Below are positions 24,015-32,530 of a stretch of 35,624 nt of DNA, in pieces. Made by a program: the position numbers and the translations under genes. Within the stretch, counting starts at the first letter, position 1, and each line of letters starts with the position of its first letter. A model generated the notes under the pieces. The model was not told the DNA's origin. It saw only the letters and a list, made by a program, of their open reading frames with translations, and searched no databases. This DNA is from CAYLJO01 sp964383905. GTDB lineage: Bacteria > Acidobacteriota > Blastocatellia > Pyrinomonadales > Pyrinomonadaceae. Location: contig CAYLJO010000040.1 of assembly GCA_964383905.1 (NCBI GenBank), positions 1 to 35,624 on the forward strand. Direction: 5' to 3'.

Positions 24015-24523
24015 TGGGCACAAGGGATTTGCTCATCGGCGTTATTTCCGACACACACGGAAAATTGGACGCGCGTGTCCCCGGTCTGTTCGCCGATGTT
24101 AGCCATATTATCCACGCGGGCGACATTGGCGATGAGGGGCTGATCTGGGAGTTGGAGGAGATTGCGCCCGTCATCGCAGTCCGCGGCAACAACGATGCTC
24201 CCACTATGTGCTACCCGAACGAACGCCTTGCGGTCATCGGAGGGCTCACTTTTTTCGTGCGCCACCAGTTCGCGGCGGCTGAGAAGATGAGTGCCGCGCA
24301 GAAGCGCCTGATCGAACGGCAGATGGCTGATGCCGTCGTCTTCGGCCACAGCCACAAATCGTATGTCGGTCAATGGCGCGGCACGCTGCTTTTCAACCCG
24401 GGCAGTGCTGGGCCTCAGCGCTTCAACTTGCCGCGGTCCGTCGGCCTACTTGAGCTGCGTGATAATAGGCTGATTCCGCGCATCCTCTACCTTGAGGGCT
24501 ACACCACAGAAGTCGCGGGATAG
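24014..24523 (+). CDS. YfcE/MJ0936-type metallophosphoesterase
   Basis: A 169-residue calcineurin-like phosphodiesterase. Metal-binding motifs appear in order: VISDTHG (DxH), HAGDIGD (GDxxD-like), VRGNND (GNND), and near the C-terminus FGHSHKS (GHSH) with NPGSAGPQR. Homologues hydrolyse phosphodiesters such as bis-pNPP; the natural substrate is unknown. ATG 24014 overlaps the J-protein stop TGA by one base, so translation is probably coupled. Confidence 0.9.
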   Translation: MGTRDLLIGVISDTHGKLDARVPGLFADVSHIIHAGDIGDEGLIWELEEIAPVIAVRGNNDAPTMCYPNERLAVIGGLTFFVRHQFAAAEKMSAAQKRLIERQMADAVVFGHSHKSYVGQWRGTLLFNPGSAGPQRFNLPRSVGLLELRDNRLIPRILYLEGYTTEVAG

Positions 24524-24577
24524 GGTGCATCCTCCCGAGCTATCAGTCTGCTTTTGACCTCGATCACTTGAGCTTTC

Positions 24578-24606
24578 TTGCGCGAGGCTCGTGTCTCGTG
24601 TATATT
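24578..24606 (+). promoter_or_regulatory. Candidate promoter with long leader
   Basis: TTGCGC (24578-24583), 17-bp spacer containing a CTCGTGT direct repeat, and TATATT (24601-24606). The next start codon is 230 bases downstream. In between, CGACGGCC (24748-24755) and GGCCGTCG (24802-24809) form an 8-bp inverted repeat followed by TCTTTT, so the 24524-24836 gap may hold a structured 5' leader or small RNA. Confidence 0.45.
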
Positions 24607-24836
24607 TTGTTACAAGTTCAACAGAACCAGTCAGGAGAGGCCGGTTTGCCGCGAACAGCCTTAACTCATGGTTTACTAAAGCAGGAGAATAGAGCTTACG
24701 CTGGTGATTAACATACATACTTGTCCCTCATTCAAACTCTAAGCCGCCGACGGCCCAGAAAAACGCCGCTGCCGCACGCTCTCTGAGAGCTAACTGCATC
24801 AGGCCGTCGTCTTTTGCAAGTAAGAGGAGCAAAGAG

Positions 24837-25100
24837 ATGGCCAAACGATTAACGGAACGTCAACGCCTCGCGCTCAAACTCGACTCGCTCAACGATTCGG
24901 AGGTCGTGGAAGTCTTGGACTACATTTCGATCATGGAGTCTATGCGCCGCGCGACCACCCTTCCGGGAGTATGGGAAGATGAGTTGGTAGCGTTGTTGGC
25001 AGACGCGCGCGAGAACAAGCGTGCCCGGCAGGCTTTTGAATGGGAGTCCGTGCGCCGCCGCGCAGAGCGTCGAGCCGCAGCGCTGCCGACACGCGCGTGA
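24837..25100 (+). CDS. Small helical protein of unknown function
   Basis: An 87-residue protein with a strong ribosome site (AGAGGAG) before ATG 24837. It is predicted to be all helical: KRLTERQRLALKLDSL, then DSEVVEVLDYISIMESM, then a highly basic C-terminus (ENKRARQAFEWESVRRRAERRAA). No family recognised; the charged repetitive helices could bind nucleic acid or a partner protein. Its TGA overlaps the GTG of the HEAT-repeat gene by four bases (GTGA), so the two are translationally coupled. Confidence 0.65.
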   Translation: MAKRLTERQRLALKLDSLNDSEVVEVLDYISIMESMRRATTLPGVWEDELVALLADARENKRARQAFEWESVRRRAERRAAALPTRA

Positions 25101-26011
25101 ACTCAATTAACAAGTTATTACGCTTACCTATGGTCATCGTTGCGACGAGGATATCTATCCGTTTGCTATGCGCCATGATTGTGGGCCTGTCTCTTACATC
25201 CGTCCCACTAAGCGTCTCCGCACAGCAGCCGGCGCGGCAAGGCGTGAGGGCCGCTTCGACCGCCCTCACGCCTTTTCAGCGTGAAGTTGAAAGAGAGCAC
25301 ACGCGTCTCGGGTCGGCGGCTACTGAGGACCGGCGGGATGCTGTATTACGTTTAGGCTCGATGAAGCGCCCGGAATGCTCGCGCGCCGCCGCCGTCGCCC
25401 TCCACGACCCCGCGGCAATTGTCCGCGCGACAGCCGCGCGGGCCGTTCTGTCGCTGACCCCCGAGGAAGCCGCTGCCGCTCTGCTCCCTTTGCTTCGTGA
25501 CCGCGATGAGTTCGTGCGTCGGGAAACGGCCTACGCCCTGGGGGAAACACGCAGCCGGGTGGCCGTCCCGGCGCTTATCGCAGCCCTTACGGGAGATAAG
25601 AAGCCCAGTGTACGCGGCGCGTCTGCGGTCGCGCTCGGCCTGATCGGTGACGAGGCTTCTGTCACTCCGCTGACACAAATAGTCAGCCGTACTCCTGCTT
25701 CATCCGGTCTCCTCAGACGTGTTCGGCACAAGCCATCCGAGGAGAACGAATTTGTATGCCGCGCTGCAGCAGTCTCGCTCGGTCAGATTCGTAGCCGCGT
25801 TGCTGTGCCCGCATTGATCGCCGTCATTACAGACGAACGGGCGGGTACTGACGTGCGGCGTGAGGCGGCCCGGGCTCTCGGCCTGATCGGCGACCCGGAA
25901 GCCGCCGCTGCCCTCCGCACCGTGCTTAACGCCCGCGACCCATACCTCTCGCGCCTCGCCTACGAAGCGCTCCGCAGGATTGCCCCGGCGGAAGCAAAGA
26001 GACCAACCTGA
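25097..26011 (+). CDS. Secreted HEAT-repeat protein
   Basis: A 304-residue protein from GTG 25097, chosen for the GTGA overlap with the upstream gene; ATG 25130 is an alternative. A signal peptide follows (LLCAMIVGLSLTSVPLSVSA-Q). The rest is HEAT/PBS-lyase-type repeats, about six copies of a ~30-residue helix pair, recognisable by SRVAVPALIAALTGD, VRGASAVALGLIGD, SRVAVPALIAVITDE and VRREAARALGLIGDPEAAAAL. Such solenoids bind proteins; here it should act in the periplasm. The segment SRVAVPALIA is duplicated almost exactly, indicating recent internal repeat duplication. Confidence 0.82.
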   Translation: MNSINKLLRLPMVIVATRISIRLLCAMIVGLSLTSVPLSVSAQQPARQGVRAASTALTPFQREVEREHTRLGSAATEDRRDAVLRLGSMKRPECSRAAAVALHDPAAIVRATAARAVLSLTPEEAAAALLPLLRDRDEFVRRETAYALGETRSRVAVPALIAALTGDKKPSVRGASAVALGLIGDEASVTPLTQIVSRTPASSGLLRRVRHKPSEENEFVCRAAAVSLGQIRSRVAVPALIAVITDERAGTDVRREAARALGLIGDPEAAAALRTVLNARDPYLSRLAYEALRRIAPAEAKRPT

Positions 26012-26037
26012 ACCGCGGGCCGGCGCTGATACAAAGT

Positions 26038-26073
26038 AGATCGCCAGCATATTCCAGAATATGCTGGCGATCT
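26038..26073. terminator. Long hairpin between convergent genes
   Basis: A perfect 16-bp stem (26038-26053 with 26058-26073) and CCAG loop lies between the HEAT-repeat gene and the convergent AAA+ gene. It probably ends transcription from both sides, although the flanking T-tracts are short. Confidence 0.75.
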
Positions 26074-26108
26074 TAATTGAGACGTCCTTGTGCTGGCTGG
26101 TGAAAGCG

Positions 26109-27314
26109 TTAGCTCTCGGTTTTCTCCCCGCGCCCATGGCTTTTACGGGCGGCCTTTGTTTGCGGTATCGGGAGTCCAACACCGCCCGACTTCGACTCTG
26201 TGTCTTCAAGCTTACTTGAAACCTCTGTCTTGTCGTGGATCAAAGCTCCGCCGGAGCGCTTCGAGAAAGTGAGCTTGCCTGACGACTCATTCAAATCGAC
26301 GTTGACCAGATCGCCGAGCCCGATCTGACCGGTCGCGACCAGATTTGACAGCGGGTAGACCAGAAAGCGCTCAATGGCCCGTTTTAAATGGCGTGCGCCG
26401 TACTTAAAGTCGATACCTTCACGCAGCAGCAGGTCCCGCGCCTTGTCCGAACACTGGAAGATGAATTTCGTCCCGGCCGAAAGCATGATGCGATCCTGCA
26501 CGGCTTGTAACTCCAGATCTAGGATCTGCCGCAGGTGATGCTCCTTCAACGAGCGGAAAACCACCACCTTGTCGATCCGGTTCATAAACTCCGGCGAGAA
26601 CTTCCGCCGCGCCGCCTCTACGGCCGTCCGGTAGATCTTCTGATCGACCTCGGTGTCCGAATGGACCTTCGCACCCTTGCCCGGGGCAAACCCGATCCCG
26701 CCGGAGATTAACTCCGACATCTCGCGCGCACCCAGGTTCGAGGTCATAATTACCATCGTCCTGGAGAAGTCCACCCGCCGGTTGTCGCCCAGAGTCAAAG
26801 TCGCCTTGTCCAGGATCCCCAACAGCAGTTGCCACAGGCTGTCCGAAGCTTTCTCGATCTCGTCAAAAAGAACCAGCGAGAGCTTGGTCTCCTCGGTGTG
26901 CATCCGGTCGAGGTTCTCCTGGGTGAGCATCGGGGAGGTCTCTCTGTGGCCGAGGTATCCGGGGGGCGAGCCGATCAGCTTGGCGATCTCGTGCGAGTGC
27001 TGGAACTCGGCGCAGTCGATCTTGACGACGGCGTTGGGGTCGCCGAACAAGACTTCGGCGGCGGCCTCGATGACGCGGGTTTTGCCCGAGCCGGTTGGCC
27101 CGAGGAAGAGCATCGTGCCGATGGGGCGGTTGGGCGGGTTCATGCCCGCCAAAAAGATTTGATAAAGGCCGCTCATGCGGCGGACGGCACGCTCCTGGCC
27201 GACGATCCGGCCACCCAGCTTCTCTTCAAACTCCTGAGCTCGTGGGCTCTTTTGATCAGGGTCGAGGAAGACCGTGTTCATTGTTTCGTTCTGTGTTTCC
27301 ATTTCTGCAATCAT
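26109..27314 (-). CDS. Stand-alone Clp/Hsp100 D2-like AAA+ ATPase
   Basis: A 401-residue protein consisting of one AAA+ module plus the D2-small domain. Motifs: Walker A GPTGSGKT (72-79), pore loop PPGYLGH (~117-123), Walker B LVLFDEIEKA (147-156), sensor 1 MTSNLGA and arginine-finger region EFMNRID. The N-domain, first AAA module and middle domain of ClpA/B/C are absent; the C-terminal ~40 residues are charged and disordered. I see no ClpP-binding (IGF/L) loop, so it may unfold or remodel proteins without proteolysis. ATG 27314 is chosen for the AGGAAG ribosome site; ATG 27356 would add 14 residues. Confidence 0.85.
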   Translation of the reverse strand: MIAEMETQNETMNTVFLDPDQKSPRAQEFEEKLGGRIVGQERAVRRMSGLYQIFLAGMNPPNRPIGTMLFLGPTGSGKTRVIEAAAEVLFGDPNAVVKIDCAEFQHSHEIAKLIGSPPGYLGHRETSPMLTQENLDRMHTEETKLSLVLFDEIEKASDSLWQLLLGILDKATLTLGDNRRVDFSRTMVIMTSNLGAREMSELISGGIGFAPGKGAKVHSDTEVDQKIYRTAVEAARRKFSPEFMNRIDKVVVFRSLKEHHLRQILDLELQAVQDRIMLSAGTKFIFQCSDKARDLLLREGIDFKYGARHLKRAIERFLVYPLSNLVATGQIGLGDLVNVDLNESSGKLTFSKRSGGALIHDKTEVSSKLEDTESKSGGVGLPIPQTKAARKSHGRGEKTES

Positions 27315-27927
27315 GGCCGTCTTCCTTGCGTTAGCGGTCACTACCGATGCGCTCATGGTTCAAAGGGTTCTGTGGAGAACGACCGCGCTTGGTCGATTCC
27401 TGCCCTTCCTGGCCGCATCCCTCCTGAATTGAGGGTCTTGTGCGGCGGCCCATTTGAGCCTAGGATACGGCTTTACCGTAACCTGCGATATTTACTATGC
27501 AAGGAGCGAACCACTCTGCTAATTGATGCGTGGGCAGCAGTAAAAGTTTACCGGCGCTTATGACTTGCGGCCCTTCCATCATAATAATCAGACGCTATAT
27601 ATACGACAATATGCTATTTGTCACCACAAAATATTAGGTTTTGAGGTTTTCCGCCTCCCTGTTTTTAAGGTTTGCCGGGTCCTTCCCGAGTGACAATTCG
27701 CGGCAGAACAAGCCTGACATATATATGTCACAATCCAAAATTTTGGATTCGGCTTGACAAATCGATACACTTTAACGTCACCGGAGTGTCACCAAAACGT
27801 CATTTGGTGTATCCGCGATGGCTCGAAAAATCGCCGCCGGTATGGCGCTGATAACAGAGAGCGGTGCCGATACACACGCCATGTTACGTGTTAGGATTAA
27901 GCAGTGCCGCTGAAGGAAGCTCTGCTC
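27315..27927. promoter_or_regulatory. Palindrome-rich intergenic region upstream of the AAA+ gene
   Basis: No gene is supported. AAGCC (27710-27714) and GGCTT (27751-27755) flank two perfect palindromes, TGACATATATATGTCA (27715-27730) and AATCCAAAATTTTGGATT (27732-27749). Further right, CACCAAA and TTTGGTG form another dyad around 27789-27808, and TGTCAC occurs three times (near 27617, 27726, 27787). These fit operators for dimeric regulators. The AT-rich composition differs from the neighbouring genes. Confidence 0.5.
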
Positions 27928-29247
27928 TCAGTCGTAATACTCGAGGCCCAGGTGCGTAATCAGGTCTTCGCCGCGCAGGTGGCGCAGCGTGTTCTTTAGT
28001 TTCATCAACTGAATAAAGATGTCGTGCTCCGGGTAAAGGCCCGGCGCAGTCTGTGGCGATTTGAAATAAAAAGAGAGCCACTCCTGGATCCCCTTCATTA
28101 GGCTTCGTTGCGCCAGGTCGAGGAAGAGCGCGAGATCGAGCACGATCGGCGCGGCGAGGATTGAGTCGCGGCAAAGAAAATCTATCTTGATCTGCATCGG
28201 ATAGCCGAGCCAGCCGAAGATGTCTATGTTGTCCCACCCTTCTTTATTGTCGCCGCGCGGCGGATAGTAATTAATGCGGACGACGTGCGAGAAATCTTTA
28301 TACAGTTGCGGGTAGACCTCAGGTTGGAGAATGTATTCGAGAACGGAGAGCTTGGATTCCTCTTTGGTCTTGAAGGAATCCGGATCGTCCAGGACTTCGC
28401 CATCGCGGTTGCCCAGGATATTCGTGGAATACCAGCCGTGCAACCCGAGCATGCGCGACTTCAAACCGGGCGCGAGTATGGTCTTCATCAGCGTCTGGCC
28501 GGTCTTAAAGTCCTTCCCGCAGATCGGCAGGCCGTTCTGCGCGGCCAGTTCTGAGAGCGCCGGAATATCTACCGTCAGATTCGGCGCGCCGTTGGCGAAC
28601 GGGATGCCGGATTTAAGAGCGGCGTAGGCGTAGATCATTGAGGGCGCAATCATCTTGTGATTGTCGCGCAGCGCATGTTCGAAGGTTCTGACCGTTTTAT
28701 GGACGGCGTGCGGCTTCAGAAAAATCTCGGTCGAGGCCGCCCAGATCATGACCACACGCGAGCATCTGTTCTTCCGCTTCCACTCGGCGATCTCGGCGAT
28801 GAGTTGTTCGGCCATCTCCATCTTATTCGCGCCCTCTTTGACGTTGGTTCCGTTCAGGCGCTTGACGTAGTTTTGATCAAAGACGGCACGCATCGGCTTG
28901 ATCTTTTGCAAGGGCACTTTAATCTGCGCGAGCAGCTCTTTTTCCAGTACGCCCGCGTGCATCGCCGCCTCGTATGCCGAATCGGGGAAGATGTCCCACG
29001 CGCCGAACACGAGGTCGCTTAGGTCGGCCAGCGGCACGAAATCCTTAATCAGGGGCACGCGGTTGTCGGTGCGTTTGCCCAACCGGACGGTGCCCATCTG
29101 CGTCAGGCTTCCGACCGGCTCGGCGATGCCCTGTTTGACCGCCTCGACGCCCGCGATGAACGTCGTGCTGACGGCGCCCAGGCCGACAAGCAGCACGCCC
29201 AGCTTGCCCTTGGCCGGGGCAATCTCCGCCCCCTTTTCAATAGCCAT
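27928..29247 (-). CDS. myo-Inositol-1-phosphate synthase
   Basis: A 439-residue enzyme that isomerises glucose-6-phosphate to 1L-myo-inositol-1-phosphate with NAD as cofactor. The dinucleotide motif VGLGAVSTT is at 21-29; family motifs include NGTNVKEGANKMEMAE, GKDFKTGQTLMKT, NILGNRDGEVL and DIFGWLGYPMQIKIDFLCRDSILAAPIVLDL. ATG 29247 is chosen for its GGAGGA ribosome site; an in-frame start at 29310 lacks one. The product feeds inositol phospholipids or compatible solutes. The gene stands apart from its neighbours and no inositol monophosphatase is adjacent. Confidence 0.93.
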   Translation of the reverse strand: MAIEKGAEIAPAKGKLGVLLVGLGAVSTTFIAGVEAVKQGIAEPVGSLTQMGTVRLGKRTDNRVPLIKDFVPLADLSDLVFGAWDIFPDSAYEAAMHAGVLEKELLAQIKVPLQKIKPMRAVFDQNYVKRLNGTNVKEGANKMEMAEQLIAEIAEWKRKNRCSRVVMIWAASTEIFLKPHAVHKTVRTFEHALRDNHKMIAPSMIYAYAALKSGIPFANGAPNLTVDIPALSELAAQNGLPICGKDFKTGQTLMKTILAPGLKSRMLGLHGWYSTNILGNRDGEVLDDPDSFKTKEESKLSVLEYILQPEVYPQLYKDFSHVVRINYYPPRGDNKEGWDNIDIFGWLGYPMQIKIDFLCRDSILAAPIVLDLALFLDLAQRSLMKGIQEWLSFYFKSPQTAPGLYPEHDIFIQLMKLKNTLRHLRGEDLITHLGLEYYD

Positions 29248-29387
29248 GATCGGTCCTCCGAAAATTGTTGGCGAGATAATACGAAACACGGGCGTGAGAC
29301 GTCTCATCAAATCTTGCCTAATATCGTCGGCGGCTTGCGCTTTTGAAAGACGACGGCCGCATCTTGGCGTAAGCCGGGGCGAGCATT

Positions 29388-30233
29388 TCAGCGTGCCACG
29401 AGGGCGGCACGAAAGGTGCGCGGCGTCAGCCCCGTGGCTTGACGAAACGCTTTGGTGAAGTGGCTGGGGCTGGAATAGCCGACCCTCGTGCTCACCTCCG
29501 TTACGGTGAGGTCCGTTTCGGCAAGTAATCTTTGGGCATGGTTGACGCGCAGAGTGGCCAGGTACGCGTGCGGTGATGCGCCCGTTAATTTTTTAAAGAG
29601 GCGCGCGAAATGGAATGGCGAAAGATGGGCCGCCGAAGCGACCTCCTCGAGCGGCAGGTCGCGGCCCAGGTGCGCGTGCATCAGCTCGACCGCTCGGCGG
29701 ATGCGCCGGTCCACCAGACCGGCACGCGATAGTTCCAATTCAATTGAGCGCCGCGTATTTGAATGACGCCGCAGCAGGTGCACGACCAGTTGTTCGATCA
29801 GTGCCGTCACGACCATCTCCTGCCCCGGCTCAGACTGCTTTAACTCATCCACCAGGTCGCCCGCCAGCCGCGCGAGACGCTCGTCCTGTTCGATTAATTT
29901 AGCACGAAAAGTGATGCTCCCTGCCGCGCTGACGAGTCGCGTGCGAATGGCGCAATCGAGCACGTAGGAAGGCGCGAGCCGGAGCGTCAGGTATTCCGCC
30001 TGCCGGCCGCTGGCGCCCGCCGTCGAGCCCGGATCAAGCAAGAGCGCGGTATGCTCCCCCATCTCGCCCATCGTCGCGCCGCTGTGATACTCCAATTTTC
30101 CGCCGAGCAAAAAAAAGGCGGCGTATTCAGGGTGCGCTTCGCTTGCCCAACGGATGCGACCCGCACGCCGGTAATGAATAGAAAATTGTGGGCGCAGAAA
30201 TACTCGGTCCGTTTGAGCCTGAGAGCGATCCAT
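29388..30233 (-). CDS. AraC-family transcriptional regulator
   Basis: A 281-residue regulator. Residues 1-~150 form a cupin-like sensor domain (EYAAFFLLGGKLEYHSG, HTALLLDPGSTAG). Residues ~180-281 carry two helix-turn-helix motifs: LPLEEVASAAHLSPFHFARLFKKLTGASPHAYL and LTVTEVSTRVGYSSPSHFTKAFRQATGLTP. It is transcribed away from no obvious operon; the downstream inositol-phosphate synthase gene, 140 bases away, or the upstream glycerophosphodiesterase gene are possible targets. The effector is unknown. Confidence 0.92.
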   Translation of the reverse strand: MDRSQAQTDRVFLRPQFSIHYRRAGRIRWASEAHPEYAAFFLLGGKLEYHSGATMGEMGEHTALLLDPGSTAGASGRQAEYLTLRLAPSYVLDCAIRTRLVSAAGSITFRAKLIEQDERLARLAGDLVDELKQSEPGQEMVVTALIEQLVVHLLRRHSNTRRSIELELSRAGLVDRRIRRAVELMHAHLGRDLPLEEVASAAHLSPFHFARLFKKLTGASPHAYLATLRVNHAQRLLAETDLTVTEVSTRVGYSSPSHFTKAFRQATGLTPRTFRAALVAR

Positions 30234-30268
30234 CAGTTCGGGTGAAAGCCTGATCGTATGCGTGGAGC

Positions 30269-31102
30269 TCAGAGGGCGAGTATCGCATCACGCCGTGCCC
30301 GCATGCGAGCCGGATTGTTTGTGATGATCGACTGCACCCCGTAAAGGCGCGCGCGCTCGACCCATGCGGGGCTATCAACCGTCCAGACCACTGTGTCCAG
30401 GCCACGCCGCCGCGCTTCCTCCGTGACACGGGGCGTGGCGAGGGCCCGGTGGAGCGCAATCGAGTCGGCGCGAGCGCTCAAGGCCAGCTCAATCATCCTC
30501 ATTTTTCGCCATGCGGGGGCGGGACGAGAAAGTTTTGGCTCGAATAGCGCAGCCGTGCGTACGCCCGGGTTGATCCGCTTGATCTCGACAAGTGAATCGA
30601 GAGCGAAGCTTTCAACCACCACGCGATCCGTAAGCGAGCGCGAGAGCACCAGCTTGGCCACTTCAGCAGCCAGGGCGCCGCCCTCTCCGGCCTCGCATTT
30701 CATCTCGATATAAAGCAGCGCGCCGCCTTGCCCAAACAGTTCCAGAACCTGCCCGAGCGTCGGCACCGTCGCCGAGGCGTATGAAGGTCTGGCGGCGGCT
30801 GGGTAACGAAGATTGAACCATGTGCCGACATCGATCTCGCTCAACCCCGTTGACGGTAGGTCGGCCACATTCCCGTCTCTCAGTGCGGTGCGCCGCAGCG
30901 TCGCATCATGGATTACTACCGGCACCCCGTCGCCGGCTAACCGGACATCAAATTCGATCCCGTCCGCGCCATCATGCAGCGCTCGCTCGAAAGAAGCAAT
31001 GGTGTTTTCAGGCGACACCGTTGAAGCGCCGCGATGACCGATAATTAGCGGAAAGCGGCGGCCGGGTGCGGCCGTTGAAGGATCAATTGGCTGGTGCGCC
31101 AT
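30269..31102 (-). CDS. Glycerophosphodiester phosphodiesterase (GDPD family)
   Basis: A 277-residue TIM-barrel enzyme that releases glycerol-3-phosphate from glycerophosphodiesters. Catalytic and metal residues are visible: His23 (GHRGAS), Glu50 and Asp52 (IEFDVRL), His65 (VVIHD), and IEMK further on. There is no signal peptide, so it is probably cytoplasmic and may recycle lipid head-group esters. It overlaps the upstream DUF3108 gene by 20 bases, indicating an operon. Confidence 0.92.
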   Translation of the reverse strand: MAHQPIDPSTAAPGRRFPLIIGHRGASTVSPENTIASFERALHDGADGIEFDVRLAGDGVPVVIHDATLRRTALRDGNVADLPSTGLSEIDVGTWFNLRYPAAARPSYASATVPTLGQVLELFGQGGALLYIEMKCEAGEGGALAAEVAKLVLSRSLTDRVVVESFALDSLVEIKRINPGVRTAALFEPKLSRPAPAWRKMRMIELALSARADSIALHRALATPRVTEEARRRGLDTVVWTVDSPAWVERARLYGVQSIITNNPARMRARRDAILAL

Positions 31103-31940
31103 TCGAAATGCTTTTAAGCTTAACGTCGAGCGTGCCTAGGTCGTTATTAACGTGCGCGCGGACGGGGATGTGGCGGGCGTCGTCTGTGAACCAGATCGAG
31201 ACCGAACCATTACCCCTCAACAATCGGCCATCGCCAAACAGCTCAGGTACGACGCGCACCACGGGCCCTTCGCCGAGCACCGTCGTCATTCTTATTCTTT
31301 CTAAGACCTTGACCGGGATGCGAAAGATTTGGCCCGACTCGGTGATATATACTTCAAAATTACTGCCTGGCGTGAGCGGCCGGGCGCGCACGAAGAATAA
31401 AACGGAGGCGACGTCCTGCACCGCGCCGCTGAGCTGTGAAGTAATAATGCGCGGTGGGCGCTCGGGATTGCTCGCATCCAGTTCTGTCCAGGTAAGGTTG
31501 CCCGCCTTCCTATCATAGACCGTCTCGCTGCTGCGCCGACGGTTGCCCTGCTCGTCCACCCGCTTGGTTTGGAGTACGGAGAAGGATGTTGGCTCAACCG
31601 TCGACTCGGCGCGCTCATGAAAACGAAACCCGAACAGTTTGGGTAACAGGCCCTTCGAGACGGCATCCGCCGTAAAGAGAAGATTTGCTGTAGAACTGCC
31701 AGTGCCCGTTTCACTCGGCGAGGATTCAGGCGAGCGGCCGGCCGTAAAGCGCAGTTCGGCGATACTGAGATTGCGCAATAGCGCCCGCGAAAGTTTTCCC
31801 TCATACACGAGTTCTTCCGCCGGCTCAAACGGCAGTAGCGACCTTGTGCTTACGGCCTTCTGGAGTTGGGCCTGCGCGCCAATAGACACTAATGCGCCGA
31901 TCAGGCTGATAATAAATATGGCGCGGTAATGGCGATGCAT
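31083..31940 (-). CDS. DUF3108 envelope protein
   Basis: A 285-residue exported protein with a signal peptide (IFIISLIGALVSIGAQA-Q, 8-24). The mature part matches the DUF3108 pattern: PAEELVYEGKLSRALLRNLSIAELRF near the start and FTDDARHIPVRAHVNNDLGTLDVKLKS at the end, with the beta-rich middle typical of lipid-binding periplasmic proteins. The function of the family is unknown. It shares an operon with the glycerophosphodiesterase and the LPS-core genes, consistent with an envelope role. Confidence 0.85.
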   Translation of the reverse strand: MHRHYRAIFIISLIGALVSIGAQAQLQKAVSTRSLLPFEPAEELVYEGKLSRALLRNLSIAELRFTAGRSPESSPSETGTGSSTANLLFTADAVSKGLLPKLFGFRFHERAESTVEPTSFSVLQTKRVDEQGNRRRSSETVYDRKAGNLTWTELDASNPERPPRIITSQLSGAVQDVASVLFFVRARPLTPGSNFEVYITESGQIFRIPVKVLERIRMTTVLGEGPVVRVVPELFGDGRLLRGNGSVSIWFTDDARHIPVRAHVNNDLGTLDVKLKSISNGAPAN

Positions 31941-31948
31941 AAGGGAAA

Positions 31949-32530
31949 TCAGTTGAGGAAAGCGGCCCTCAGTGCCAGCAGTCCCAGGGCGATCAGCAGC
32001 CCCAGCGCGGCGCGATACTCACGGTAGCGCAGATAAAGGCTGGTATCGAATTTCGCCCCCCGCGTTCTTTCGTCCTGGTACGGGACAACACGCGGCAGGA
32101 ACAGCGGAACCGCGCGGGCATAACGCCTGTAATCTTCGCCGAATAACTCATCGAGTGTTGCCGCTTCGACGCGCATCACCGGCAAATAGATGCCCAGGAA
32201 GAGGGCCGAAAACGGGACCGCCAGCAGCAACCGCCCCGACGCAATGGTAAAGCCTAGCCCCAGCACAAAACTGCCGAGGTAAAGCGGGTTTCGCGTATAT
32301 GCGTAAGGCCCGGACATGGCCAGCGCCGCGTCCTTTCTGATGTGGCCCGCGGCCCAGGCACGCACGGCCAATCCGAGCAGCGCGACCACCCCACCAATGG
32401 CAAGCGGCAGGGGCCTCGGTCGCGCAAACACAATAAAAAGCGCGCCACACAAAAAACCGAGCGGCACGCGCCAGCGCTGCATCCATGTTCCGCGCCTACG
32501 CAAACGTGGTGCTCTCCGTTCGCTCAACAT
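31949..32530 (-). CDS. Isoprenylcysteine carboxyl methyltransferase-like membrane protein
   Basis: A 193-residue polytopic membrane protein from ATG 32530; in-frame starts at 32563 and 32584 would overlap the upstream gene more. It has about four hydrophobic segments. The PEMT/ICMT signature is clear: GPYAYTRNPLYLGSFVLGLG followed by EAATLDELFGEDYRRYARAVPLFLP, which binds S-adenosylmethionine at the membrane face. The bacterial substrate of such proteins is mostly unknown, perhaps lipids or isoprenoids. It overlaps the heptosyltransferase gene and lies 8 bases before the DUF3108 gene. Confidence 0.85.
   Translation of the reverse strand: MLSERRAPRLRRRGTWMQRWRVPLGFLCGALFIVFARPRPLPLAIGGVVALLGLAVRAWAAGHIRKDAALAMSGPYAYTRNPLYLGSFVLGLGFTIASGRLLLAVPFSALFLGIYLPVMRVEAATLDELFGEDYRRYARAVPLFLPRVVPYQDERTRGAKFDTSLYLRYREYRAALGLLIALGLLALRAAFLN

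Noticed and set aside
26829..27563. 244-residue plus-strand frame opposite the AAA+ gene
   Set aside because: It is antisense to clear Walker motifs and other AAA+ signatures and has no domain of its own.
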